Shown here: piece by piece, positions 12,555 to 22,398 of the stretch | Layout of the letters: each line of letters begins with the position of its first letter | Numbering within the stretch: the stretch's first letter is position 1 | NCBI GenBank assembly: GCA_014871385.1 | Contig: CM026426.1 | Span: 17,732,183 to 17,796,182, forward strand | DNA from: Ceratodon purpureus | Taxonomy: Eukaryota; Streptophyta; Bryopsida; Pseudoditrichales; Ditrichaceae | Length of the DNA: 64,000 nucleotides | Direction of reading: 5' to 3' | Translations under genes and position numbers: made by a program | The notes under the pieces: model-generated | What the model was told of the DNA's origin: nothing | Database searches by the model: none | Seen by the model: only the letters and a program-made list of their open reading frames with translations

Positions 12555-14192
12555 ATGGAGGGTTTGCGTCCCGTCGCGTTAACGAGCTCCCTTCGCATTT
12601 ACGATTTCTTCCTCTCCACCCACGAAGAGGCTCTTAAGTTGTCGCCCTACCTGTTTGACTCCCGTATCCAGACTAACGATGAGGTGCAGGAGGTACAACC
12701 TCTCGCAGCTGTTAATCCCGCTGAAAACGTTGACGAAGACGTGGACGCAGAATCCGGTGGATTGGATTCCGAGGAGTCGGGATTTGAAGACGAGCAGGTG
12801 GAGCCTTTTACGAATCGATCACGTTCCCCTTCCTGCGACGGCGGCAGCGACGGTTATACAAGCGATAGGGAGGGACTTCTTTCACGACAGGTTGAGAGCG
12901 GGGACAATGACGGTTCAGGAGGAGAAGGACCCGAGGAGGAGGATTGTTTTGACATTGCTGTAATCTCTACACAAACTGAATCTTCTAACCGCGAATCACC
13001 GCGGGTGTTCAAGGGTGGAGTACCGGATGCTAACTTTTGGAGCGATAGCCAATCTCCGGTGAAGTCCTTCACACGGCTAAGGAAGGGAGGAACGTTACGA
13101 AGACTCGACCTATCTCACAGTGAGATGGAGGTTGAAGAAGGAGGGCACGCCACTGCCGACGGCGACTCTCATGGCAGTGAGACTAGGCAGATACACGGTT
13201 CGGAGTGACCAATGCCAGACCCGAATGAGGATGTCGGACATGTTATAACCAGTGAGTTCCCCGTCATCATGACTGATGTTCAAGCCCAAGCCGATGTAAA
13301 TCCTAGCCTCGCGGATCCGGGCACCTCGGATGGAATGGAGATGGAGACCTTCAATCAGAGCCACGTAGAGTCTGCACCAGCTTTGCCTCTACCTGTAGAC
13401 ACTAACATGGGAGCCTCAGAAGGCTGTCCACATCTACCACCCGGGCTTGATACCGACGCCTTAAACCCCCACACCTTCAACTCCCTGGGTTCTGACCAGC
13501 TCGGGTTTTCAATGGCGTCAGAGCACGATGACCCACTTGTAGAAGGTGGAAATGGTAGAAAACGTACCTCTGTAGGAGAACAGCTCGCAGTGCTGAAGAG
13601 GGTGAAGAGAGAACCTACACAGTGGCAGAGCAATGTGACACCGGATCCGGCCTATGTTGATTTGTCGGAGGAGGATAGTTTGGACTCTGCTGACCCTCGG
13701 AGATTGGCGATGGATAATACGCCCGACGATGAGGTAGAAGAGGGGGAAATTCTGGACCGAAAGCCGACTTTCCTTGATACATGTGACACGTATATGAAGA
13801 AAAATGTGAAAGCAGGAAGTATTCAACGGGAGCGGCAATTGCGGAAGGAGTTGGCGGCAGAGATGAAGATGCGACAAGATGCTCTAGAGAAAGAAGCGGT
13901 AGCTGCTAGAATTCGAGCTGAGGAGCAGACGAAGATGTTTGAGGTGCAAGCAAAGAGGATGGAAGAGCTGGAGAGTATGCTGAGAGGACTGACACAAGCT
14001 CCTGGGATGCGGATGAATTCTGAATCCAGCACACCACACACTCCGCAATCCGGACCTAGCTTCCAAGCCGGTGTGTCCGTGGCCTCTGGTCCAAGTCCCT
14101 CTTCCTATGGTAGTCCTGGTGGTGGGAAAAGAGCGCATTCTGATGGTGATATGCCTCCGCATGGGCACCTGGATCTTATCCAACAGACTCCG
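12555..14192 (+). pseudogene. Exon 6: acidic region plus coiled coil, one in-frame TGA
   Basis: Acceptor CTCCTGCAG|ATG and donor ACTCCG|GTATTT give a 546-codon block in phase 0 with both neighbours. The first third is very acidic (ENVDEDVDAESGGLDSEESG). A mid part contains a basic patch with KRVKREPTQW. The last third has a 70-residue coiled coil rich in Glu/Arg/Ala (ERQLRKELAAEMKMRQDALE onward) and then a Ser/Pro-rich tail. TGA at 13206-13208 divides the block, but the same frame stays open on both sides for over 200 codons each, so it looks like a CGA-to-TGA loss. Alternatively a second protein starts at ATG 13212. The acidic/coiled-coil layout suggests a nuclear assembly protein. Confidence 0.5.
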
Positions 14193-14301
14193 GTATTTTC
14201 CAATGTTCCTTTGTGCACTTCCTATATCATTTCAGATTTTAACATTTCCTTCTGTCATCCTATATCATATATGCGTCACTACCAAGAAAACACATGAGCA
14301 G

Positions 14302-14388
14302 GAGGAGAATCTTCTAGAGCAGAACAAGCGGGTAATGCGCAACGACGAAGGCGGAATTTTTGAAGGGGAACCTACAGTAGGCTCTCAG
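14302..14388 (+). CDS. Exon 7 of the ParB-like gene
   Basis: A 29-codon exon between ATGAGCAG and CAG|GTAATT, phase 0 on both sides, encodes EENLLEQNKRVMRNDEGG and a short acidic end. It extends the coiled coil of the previous exon. Any further 3' exons could not be identified in 14390-14930. Confidence 0.5.
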
Positions 14389-14932
14389 GTAATTTCTATG
14401 TCCCAACACCTTGAATTATTTTCTGTCTGCGATAATATCTATTTTATTACTTGTGTGTATGTATGTGAAGATGATAGTTTCGTACTTACTGATCGCACTG
14501 TTTCCATACATTGCAAAATATCCTGTCTGGAATTTATGGTAATTAAGTTTAATTTGTAATACCATTAGAGAACTGGTCCCTTTGAACTTGAGCTATTCAG
14601 ACCTTCCTTTAAAGGCATTGCATGTTTATTCCATGCGCGACTGTAAATTCAATGGTCTCCGTATTGTTTACAGGTTATCTGAGTTTTCGGCTATCACCAT
14701 TTTGGGATGTTCCCTACTTCCGTCAGAGGCCTAAGTGTAGTGTTAGCCTCACAAATACAGCCCACTCTCTTATAAAGAAGAGTTCGTAGAATAGACAAAG
14801 TAGGACAATTTTGCAACAATTTTTAAATTACTAGGACTTTAGAGAACTATGGCAGCTTAAAGGACCTCCAATTCGTATATTGACTTGTACAGAGTTCCAA
14901 TACATTTCTGTTGCTGTTGGCACTCTGTTACA
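14389..14932. other. Intron or intergenic, no supported gene
   Basis: T-rich sequence with no convincing exon. It separates the last recognisable exon of the ParB-like gene from the HAD-type gene. An acceptor-like TTTACAG at about 14672 is present, but no long open frame follows. Confidence 0.4.
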
Positions 14933-15909
14933 ATGAGCTCGATATTTGCATTGAATCAGGATATTTTGTCAAAGTTGCAACCATTCAGCGACGTCATTAG
15001 CAGACGATATAGCGATCCGAACCTTGGAACCCCAATTTTGCATAAGCGAGGTTGTCATTTGGTGTAGGTAAAGAACATTTATCTTCTCCTGATTTAATGA
15101 CACTAAGCACGGAACTAAGTACTATGTCATTATATTGATTGTCTTGTCAGGCCGAATCTACAAGTATGAATTCTCCGATTGTTCCCCGCGGAACTAGTAA
15201 ACAACATATTGTTGTTTTAGGTTTGGATGGGCTTCTCTGCAACATCCAACGTCGTCAACCTCAAACCTCGGAGGTTTCGTATTGGCAGCTGGGACTTGGT
15301 TGTGTTGTGGCTGACTATGTTGTATATCTCCGCCCGGGACTGAATGAATTTCTTCCATTTGTTTTCAAAAACTTCCACGTCATAATTTGGACGAGCATGG
15401 AACGACGTCGGGCAAATGCTATTGCTAAGTTTGTTTTAGGAAGTGAATTTGAACCCCTCCGAATATTATCTAGAGAACACTGTACATTCATCTCGGATTT
15501 GCCAGATGAGGTGACAGATGGTTCAAGTTGTAGAGGATCGGCGGTGGCTTTCAAATTGTTAGACGAAGCAATCTCGCAGTCACCTGAGTACTTTCAGAAA
15601 ATTGGGTTCACACCTTCCCGACGGAACACTGTCCTAGTCGTTGACAAACCAATAGTAGGACTTCTGAACCCCCCGTACAGCTGTATTTTCCTCCCTCATT
15701 TTATAACTGCGATAGAGCGACCAAAGTTCTTGAACGAGGTTGTCATGCCTTGGCTCAAGAAGTGGAGGCAAACTGAGTCTCGATTGTCTCAGTTTCTCCG
15801 GGATAACCCAGTAGGTCTTCCCAGTATTACACCGTCGTCAGACATTGCAAGAATTTTATTTAGATTCTTACGACATGACGTCCGCCAACACGTTAAAAGA
15901 TTTATGTAA
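14933..15909 (+). CDS. FCP1/NIF-like HAD protein, probably catalytically dead
   Basis: Exon 14933-15061 (43 codons from ATG) joins in phase 0 to 15151-15909. The second exon carries the HAD fold of CTD-phosphatase-like (FCP1/SCP/NIF) proteins: HIVVLGLDGLLC at residues 62-73, RPGLNEFLPFVFKNF then VIIWTS at about 104-125, and a late VVDKPIVGLLNPPY at about 206-219. This matches a plant subfamily with LDLNGLL, a WTS/WSS motif and DDSP...NPPHTAIF. The family needs Asp at the first position of DxDG; here it is Gly67 (GLDG), and the late Asp-Asp is Asp-Lys. Phosphatase activity is therefore unlikely, though binding may remain. TAA at 15907 overlaps a possible donor (TTTAT|GTAAGA), so the gene could continue downstream. 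Confidence 0.68.
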
Positions 15910-16080
15910 GAATTTCTCTACAAGAGTTGTTGCTTCTTATGAGGATTATCTGTGGAGATTAGTATGAGCATCTGTCATCTGTATTATTTTGCATCAACGA
16001 ATGAAATAAATTCTAATATTTTTTGCGGATGTGACTTCAGCATACTTTTTCTCCTATTGTTTGTCATGCTGGCAAAGCAG

Positions 16081-16467
16081 CCGTGAAGCGGAAAGGAAAG
16101 TTGAAATTATTTTGTAGTAATTCTGCACCGAACAGAGAATCCTGTGTGGGAAGGACCGATGCAAGTGACATCGATGACGGTGCATTATCTCAATATGTGG
16201 GCAACAATAGAAACGTTGGAGGAAGTTCTAAATTCTGGAAATCCAAGTTCCTCCTAAATCGTCATGAATCCGAGGTAATTACCCACTCTCTTGTAGGACC
16301 CTAGGTAACAGGTTCTTTTTGGCAGTAAAATCCTGGGACTGATACAATCTAACTGCATGAATCTTATATCTATTGCAGCGATTCTTGAGTCATGCTGAAA
16401 TCGAGCATGCCATACGTAGGACGAAAGGAGGCCACAGCTGGAGCTGTTCAGGCAGAAAGAAATAGTG
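16081..16467 (+). pseudogene. FHA-like block, part 1 (two exon-like segments)
   Basis: A 60-odd-codon open block to donor GAATCCGAG|GTAATT (16275) contains ESCVGRTDASDI. A second block, 16380-16467 after acceptor TTGCAG, reads in phase RFLSHAEIEHAIRRTKGG and then TAG. GR...SxxHAxI is the conserved pattern of phosphothreonine-binding FHA domains. Further FHA-like pieces follow at 16824 and 17702 in the right order, but phases do not join without a stop. This looks like a broken FHA gene, with the N-terminus of NBS1 one candidate. It could also be the 3' part of the HAD gene. Confidence 0.35.
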
Positions 16468-16823
16468 TAGTGGCCAGATGGTAAGAATTTATGGCAATGA
16501 TCTTGTACATCACATTTGTTACGTGTGCATGTATTCTTGGACGAAAATATCCATATATGAGCTTCTGGCATGACTTTTGGTGGAGTTCAATATGAATAAG
16601 TCTTCAATAAGAAGTATCGAAGAACTAATATACAAATTACTAGATTTCAAATGCAACCATGTGTACATGGAAAAGCGTATGTAATAGTTACATTCACTTA
16701 GAAGTTAGATACGACACTGCCTCAAAGCAATGTCTCTATGCGACTCAGAGTCCACAATACTAAACATACATTCTCCCTCAAATTGATTTTTGAAAAATTG
16801 GATATGGCATTTGTCTTTGCAGG

Positions 16824-16889
16824 GTGGCTGTAAAGATCCAATTGTGCATTATAGATGACACCTCATCAAATTATGGACTTACACGTCAA
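16824..16889 (+). pseudogene. FHA-like block, part 2
   Basis: After acceptor TTTGCAG, the sequence reads VAVKIQLCIIDDTSSNYGLT. The D.(S/T)S.(N/K)YG pattern corresponds to the beta-strand turn of FHA domains. Its phase does not match the preceding block, which ends in TAG, so splicing as it stands would not produce a domain. Confidence 0.3.
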
Positions 16890-17137
16890 GTACACAACTG
16901 CAGTGGACATCAACGCTCTCTTCTACTATTCTTGATGTACTCGGTAGGTGTGATTTTAGAAAATATGCAAACAACATGTCTTTTCACTTTTAGATCAGAA
17001 TTAGTCTGCAATATTTTTGTGCAATACCTCTGTAGTTGCAATTGTATAGTATATACATGTACAAAGAAGACTTCTACACAATTATTCTGACTTAGGAGAT
17101 AAACATTTTCTAAAGTTTGAAGTTATATACATATACC

Positions 17138-17534
17138 ATTAGGAGAAAAATGAGCTCAAAATAAGGCCGTATAAGCCTGCCCTTTCTAGGTGAACTCCCT
17201 ACTTTGGGCACCTCTGCCGCTGGCAGCGGATGCCAGAGTTGCTGCCCGCACAGAACTGCGTGGCGCACTCACAACAAAGGTCCTCGGAATATTAGGTGAG
17301 ACATGAATGCCTCGGCTCGGGCTTTGGTCCCAAGTGGGCAGGTTGTGTCAGCCCGACACTGTAGATGTGCCCTCCACACGCCTCCCTCGGAGGTCATTGG
17401 TTCGAGCCCCCGTGGCGGTTGCTGGCACCACGGTGGCACCTCACATGCCATGTCAAAAAGTACGCGGGCAACGCCCGTTTTTTTCTCACGTGCCGCTTAC
17501 ACGGCCTTTTTGTGACCTGATTTTTCTCCTAATG
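17138..17534. mobile_element. 397-bp inverted-repeat element with tRNA-like B box
   Basis: The ends are inverted repeats of about 43 bp with about five mismatches: CATTAGGAGAAAAAT at the left, and CATTAGGAGAAAAAT read from the right on the opposite strand, both continuing to AAGGCCGT.TAAGC. The interior is GC-rich, unlike the surroundings. It contains GGTTCGAGCCC (17399-17409), a perfect RNA polymerase III B-box/T-loop motif, but the flanking bases do not form a tRNA T-stem. No target-site duplication is obvious. It sits inside an apparent intron of the FHA-like gene. Confidence 0.65.
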
Positions 17535-17701
17535 AGTGAGATATCTTTAAAATAGTAACACACTATCAATGTAGTACTTTGTTTATGAAAAAGTCACACT
17601 AAATGGCTAATTCTGATTGAAATATGTAATCAGAATTTCATATTCTTCCTTTAAGTTGTCTCAATCTTCGGCTGTTTGACTACTTTCCTATATCAAGTTC
17701 A

Positions 17702-17745
17702 GATCACTGATGTACATGTCGAAATCGGGGATGATAAAATTATTG
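17702..17745 (+). pseudogene. FHA-like block, part 3
   Basis: A short exon-like block between TTCAG and ATTG|GTAAGT reads ITDVHVEIGDDKII. A GD.I(F)G motif closes FHA domains. On its own this is weak; it gains value only from being third in the expected order. Confidence 0.25.
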
Positions 17746-18462
17746 GTAAGTGAAAATTGCAAAGACTTCATTCTTAGCAAGATAATATAGTAATTACTAA
17801 TAAGTAGGTTTCAAACATTTCACTGTCCTGAAGTCAACCAGTTTCTTAACTAACTTCAAGTGTAAATTGCCATTTGATATGAAACCTTGCACCTATCATA
17901 GTATAAAGTCCTTAGCACACTCTCCTTATCATTCCTAGCTAGAAGAATACTATATCCTATGTAGCCATGTCCCCTTATTGTAGGCTACACTAGTAGGAAA
18001 TAAAATCATCATCAATATGCAGATTCACCTCGCCCTCTAGATCTGTTACATCTTCAGAATTCATCAAAATCCGTATTATTTCGTACAAGGGAGCAGACGC
18101 TGAATATCAAAAACTGCGATTTTCCATGAACTGCTCATCCCAAAATACCGGAATTTTCCCAAAGTTACGAATATACTGTTATCCAGCTTTAACTGTGACT
18201 CATCAGTACGTAATCTTCTCCCGCATCTGTAGGATACTATTTTTGGTGTGGGACGGATTGGCATCGGATCTCCATATGTGTGTTCATGATAGCTTGGGTC
18301 CCTTTAGATAAGTGAAGCTGCCTCATTGTTCTCAGTGCCTCTGATTCTTCAGTGTCTGTTTTACAAGTACATGACTTCGCTCCAGTAGTTTTCCTCTTCT
18401 ATTGTTTCTGTCTTTGCTCAATTATCCATCGTCTCTGCTCTGACTTCCAAGACCTTGCCACA
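17746..18462. other. No supported gene
   Basis: AT-rich and intron-like. Short open frames occur on both strands at 18076-18311, without resemblance to a known family. Confidence 0.35.
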
Positions 18463-18975
18463 ATGGAGCACGCGGGAGAGATGATGCCAGTAGAGGCAAT
18501 TCTTCAGTCGTTGCTGAACAAGTTTGCCGAGGGACTGAACCCGTGGGACAACTTCCCTCCATCGTCGGGACCGTGGACACCGCCGGTTCTGTGCACCATA
18601 GAGGATGTAGAGAACGTCCGACTTACATGCGAAAACTTCCGGGAGATCATCGACTCTAGTTCCGAGTATGCAGCGCTGCGCCTGGCGCGGTGGGAGTACG
18701 ATCAGGAGTAGGGTCATCATTGGGACACGAAGGCTGTTTGGCAGGAACACCGCTTTCGTTACAACTGGGAAGTTTTCCGGAGGTCTTACTGGATGGCAAT
18801 CCCGATTTCCGACCCAAGGCTGCGAACCTCTTGTCTTTGCGATCTGACGTGCGCGGAGATGAATTACCTCCGGGCTCTTCTCCAAGCACACGGGAACACG
18901 GAGCTGTGGGTTGAGGCAGGCGAGAAGTTGCGCGCTCGGGTCGGTATCTGGGTCGCTGAAGCACACCGCGTCTGA
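18463..18975 (+). pseudogene. Small unknown protein (F-box-like N-terminus), split by TAG
   Basis: From ATG 18463, 82 codons run to TAG at 18709-18711, and the same frame continues for 88 more codons to TGA at 18973. The first half contains TIEDVENVRLTCENFREIID followed by a Ser-rich turn and YAALRLARWEYD, which has the rhythm of an F-box helix pair, though the match is weak. The second half is Trp/Arg-rich (WQEHRFRYNWEVFRRSYW) and then a Leu/Glu helix. Codon bias and composition are continuous across the TAG, which is one C-to-T step from CAG. The opposite strand is also open but looks like a shadow. Confidence 0.4.
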
Positions 18976-19093
18976 TCGCATGCGGCTGCGTACGGAACGC
19001 CCGGCGTAAAGGACGTCTGTGCAGGGGTTTGTAATTTCCGATCGACTTTATGTTTTGCGAAACCACTCGGTTATTCCAGATGCAGTAGGGTGG

Positions 19094-19094
<1 letters not shown>

Positions 19095-19154
<60 letters not shown>
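19095..19154. repeat. Poly-T tract of 60
   Basis: Sixty uninterrupted T. Read on the minus strand it is a poly-A tail, so it could mark the 3' end of a retroposed minus-strand transcript lying at higher coordinates. No such transcript was identified. Assembly length is uncertain. Confidence 0.9.
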
Positions 19155-19156
<2 letters not shown>

Positions 19157-19599
19157 ATATATAGCCTATGTACAGTGGGGTCCAGAAATAAATCGATTTT
19201 TTTTTTCAGTGAGAAAAATTTCAGTACTGCCTACTTTGAAAGCCTCCCGAGAGCTCGGATATTGGTATTTCACCACGAAATTCTTAGCAAAGAATCATCT
19301 TTAAGTCAATTATATGTATGCCATTTTTCAAGGCCAAAACGTTTACCAAAAAAAATTTATTCAAAATCTACCACCAAGGACATGTTTCACTGCAGCCAAC
19401 TTTGACAGCCTCCCAAAGATTGATTTTTTATTTTTTGGCCATGAAATTCTTGGAACAAAGTCCCCTTTATGTTGATAACATATGATAAAAAGTTCAAGGC
19501 CAAAAGACAAATACCAGAAAAGATATCAACAATTTACCAAAATATGTAGTTGTCTGAAACAATGGAGGGAACCATTTCATTGAAACCGGCGGCTGAGAA

Positions 19600-20880
19600 A
19601 TTGTCCATTTACCATAAAAATTGGCGAACAACATGCTCTTTATCATAAAAACATTCATGCCAATTTTTCATGAGTTGAATGCGCAACTCTATTTCATGAG
19701 AAATTTCAGAAATTAATGCAACAACATTTAGTTTGTAATAATTCCATTCTTGGTCCTATTGAACATTATGTGATCTGCTATGAATTCCAAGGAAGAGGGT
19801 CCTTATACGCTCACATTATTTTGTAGAATAATACTCCAACAGATGTAAATAGAATCACAAATGAAATTGCCGCTATGATACCTGCATCTTATGATCAAAC
19901 AACCCAAAAATTCATTGATCCAATCGATCCCCTCCAACTCAGTCTGTACAAATTAGTCATGCAAAAATAGTTACACATATGTGAAAAATGTTGCCAAAAC
20001 AATAAGAGCAAATGTCAAAATGGATTTCTATTTAACATTCAAAATGAAAACCAATCCACTTTTTATTCTAATTCTAATCGTAGGATCTACTATTAGTCTA
20101 GATATGAAGACTACAATGTTGTTTCGTACCATGCTACGTTGTTGTTCTTATGTAACGCCCATTGAAAACCTACAACATATCACAACCACATATTGGTCTT
20201 ATTATATACTGGAGTACTCAATCAAGTATGAGCCATACGGCACAGTCGAGCTAAACTCCAAGAACGCTGAAAGCCCAATTCAAAATCCAAAATCCCAATC
20301 CAAAATCCAAAATCCAAAATCCCAATCCAAAATGTTTTTATTGCACAATTACAGCTCATTTCTTCACTTATCATCGCTAGACCAGTTATTCCTACAAAAG
20401 CCGCAGTTACATGCCTACAAATCTCCACCTTTTAAAAAATTGTTCAAGTCATATATTGATACAAAACCCTCATTCTTTGAAGTGAAATTGTCACCAAATC
20501 TAAGGTGTTAAGATTTCATCCTGTATATATGCTAACAGACCATCTCAACTTGAAGAATGCACATTCTATACATATTTCAGCAACTACAAAACCGATCGAT
20601 TTAAGAGACAAAATTCAACTTGTGTTGCAAAAGATAATCTTGGCAACTATGTTTACAAACATAAAAAGGTTATTTGTTTCACAAATTTCCACTCAACATA
20701 CAATAGTAAGGCGTATTTTTTCAATGTTCTATTGCGTATAATAAGCTTAAGATATAAAAACTATTTATCATCTGCTGACAATATTATAGGAAGTTATATG
20801 TACGAGTGTTACAAACGCGGATTAATGCACAATACAGATAGTATAATGACATAACTACATCAATATGCAGAGCAGAATTT
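19600..20880 (+). pseudogene. Helitron Rep-domain remnant
   Basis: Scattered over several frames are pieces in the order of the Helitron replication-initiator region: YVICYEFQGRGSLYAHIIL (around 19770-19827; family pattern EFQ.RG.PHAH), a Cys/Asn-rich stretch around 19970-20010, YEDYNVVSYH (around 20106), YWSYYILEYSIKYEPYGT (around 20193) and FHSTYNSKAYFFNVLLRII (around 20680-20740). At least two frameshifts and several stops separate them, so no Rep protein can be made. A CCAAAATCC minisatellite (20279-20333) interrupts one frame. The 5' end of the element was not found. Confidence 0.65.
20279..20333. repeat. CCAAAATCC minisatellite inside the Helitron remnant
   Basis: Repeated CAAAATCCAAAATCC/CAATC units, two longer copies of about 25 bp in tandem. 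It encodes a repeated Gln/Asn/Pro/Lys/Ser peptide in one frame and is probably a local expansion after the element decayed. Confidence 0.7.
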
Positions 20881-22398
20881 GATAGAGGTCGAGAATTTGT
20901 CCCAATTCTCAAAAAACCTACTTCAAGAGTAGCTGTATTTGAATGTAGAACAAGAATGAATATGAACAATTTCATGATAAACGAGGATGGAACACTTTCT
21001 CTCGACCCAAGTCAATTACTTAGAAATTCTAAATGTCTACAACACTTTTTTGACATGAATTTTACAGAAATGGGACTACCTCAAGAACAACAAAAAAAGT
21101 TTGAAATCATGAATATGAATCCTTTTGGACTGCACGTACTAAATGGGACACCTGGGAGTGGAAAGACATATTTTATTAAATATTTTACACTTCATCTTCA
21201 ATCCAAAAATAAAAAGGTTTTACTGTGCGGAACAATAGGACCAACACCTTTGAAATTGAGCAAATCCGCAAGCACCGCACATACAACATTCAAAATACCA
21301 GTATGTGGATTTTACAATCAACTTGTAGAATTGAACGAAACAATTGACAGGTTATGGAAAGCAGATATTATAATCATTGACAAAATCTCAATGATGACGA
21401 GTTACTTCTTGACTGCTACTGTACATCGCCTTTATCAAACCATGAGAACAAGAAATTTAGATATTTTTCAAACAAAATTGCTCCTTCTTGTAGGAGATCT
21501 CTCACAACTTCCAGCAATATGTACACACCGCCTCCGTGGAAATGACATAATCTGTAGAACTTGCCACATTGCGAGTAACCTCCTATAGAACATGGCTCAC
21601 AAACATGAACTATCAAATTCCGTATGACATTTCACCGATCTGGATTTTCTTCAATTTTTAAATATCATAAGACAGACAGTACCAACACAAAGTGAAATAG
21701 AATCTTTTCTATCAAGTTGCTTCATCACAGATGCTCAAATTGACGATTACATATCTGGTGATACTACCATACTACGTACACATTGTGAAGATGTAGCAAA
21801 ATACAATAGCTTAGTGTTCCATAAAAAGTTCAGTGTTGCGGAAACAAGAAAAGTAACCATCCAAACAAACACATCAAACATACCAAACATTGCAGACAAT
21901 AAAATACACAACAATATAGAAATAGTTGCAACAGGATGTTTGATTGTGTTCACTAAGAATGTAAGCATTAAAAAAGGTGCAGTAAACGAAGCTGTAGCCA
22001 TTGTGGTCTCATTATCAGATGATGAATATGGAAATATTAAAACTATAAGAGTTCAAATCCAAAACTCAGATGTCATAATGAACGTCAAGATAAACACATT
22101 TAGAAACATATACAAAGACAACAATGTTTACTACAAGGCAACATTTTCCATTGTCCTTGCATACGCTATTACGGGCCACAAATCCCAAGGCGCTACAATC
22201 AGTCAAAGAGTTCTAATCCACATAAGAAACGAGTTTGCTCTAGGCCATATATATGTCATGCTCTCTAGAGTAACTAACAGAAATAACTTGAAATTAAAGG
22301 GAACCTTAATCCCATCCAATTTCATACCCTGCTACCTCTCTGAAGAGAATACATGTGTGTCAAATGAACCTCCTTCAGACGATGACCTTGATGACTAA
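20869..22398 (+). pseudogene. Helitron PIF1-type helicase domain, degenerate
   Basis: A single frame carries the superfamily-1B helicase motifs in order. Walker A is GTPGSGKT (about 21148). Walker B-like is IIIIDKISMM (about 21370), where the family has DE and here Glu is Lys. Motif III is VGDLSQLPAI (about 21493), motif V AYAITGHKSQGAT (about 22161) and motif VI YVMLSRVTNRNNL (about 22253). TAG at 21586-21588 and TGA at 21625-21627 interrupt it. In Helitrons this domain unwinds the donor strand during rolling-circle transposition. The Glu-to-Lys change and two stops make it non-functional. Confidence 0.78.

Noticed and set aside
17380..17430. A functional tRNA gene around GGTTCGAGCCC
   Set aside because: The bases flanking the T-loop do not pair into a stem and no D-arm, anticodon arm and acceptor arrangement could be drawn.
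18418..18981. A 187-codon minus-strand protein
   Set aside because: It is antisense to a plus-strand frame with better composition; the minus frame is rich in Arg/Pro/Ser, typical of shadows of GC-rich genes.
19160..19200. Tc1/mariner terminus (CAGTGGGGTCCAGAAATAAA)
   Set aside because: It looks like such an end, but no inverted partner was found in the following sequence.
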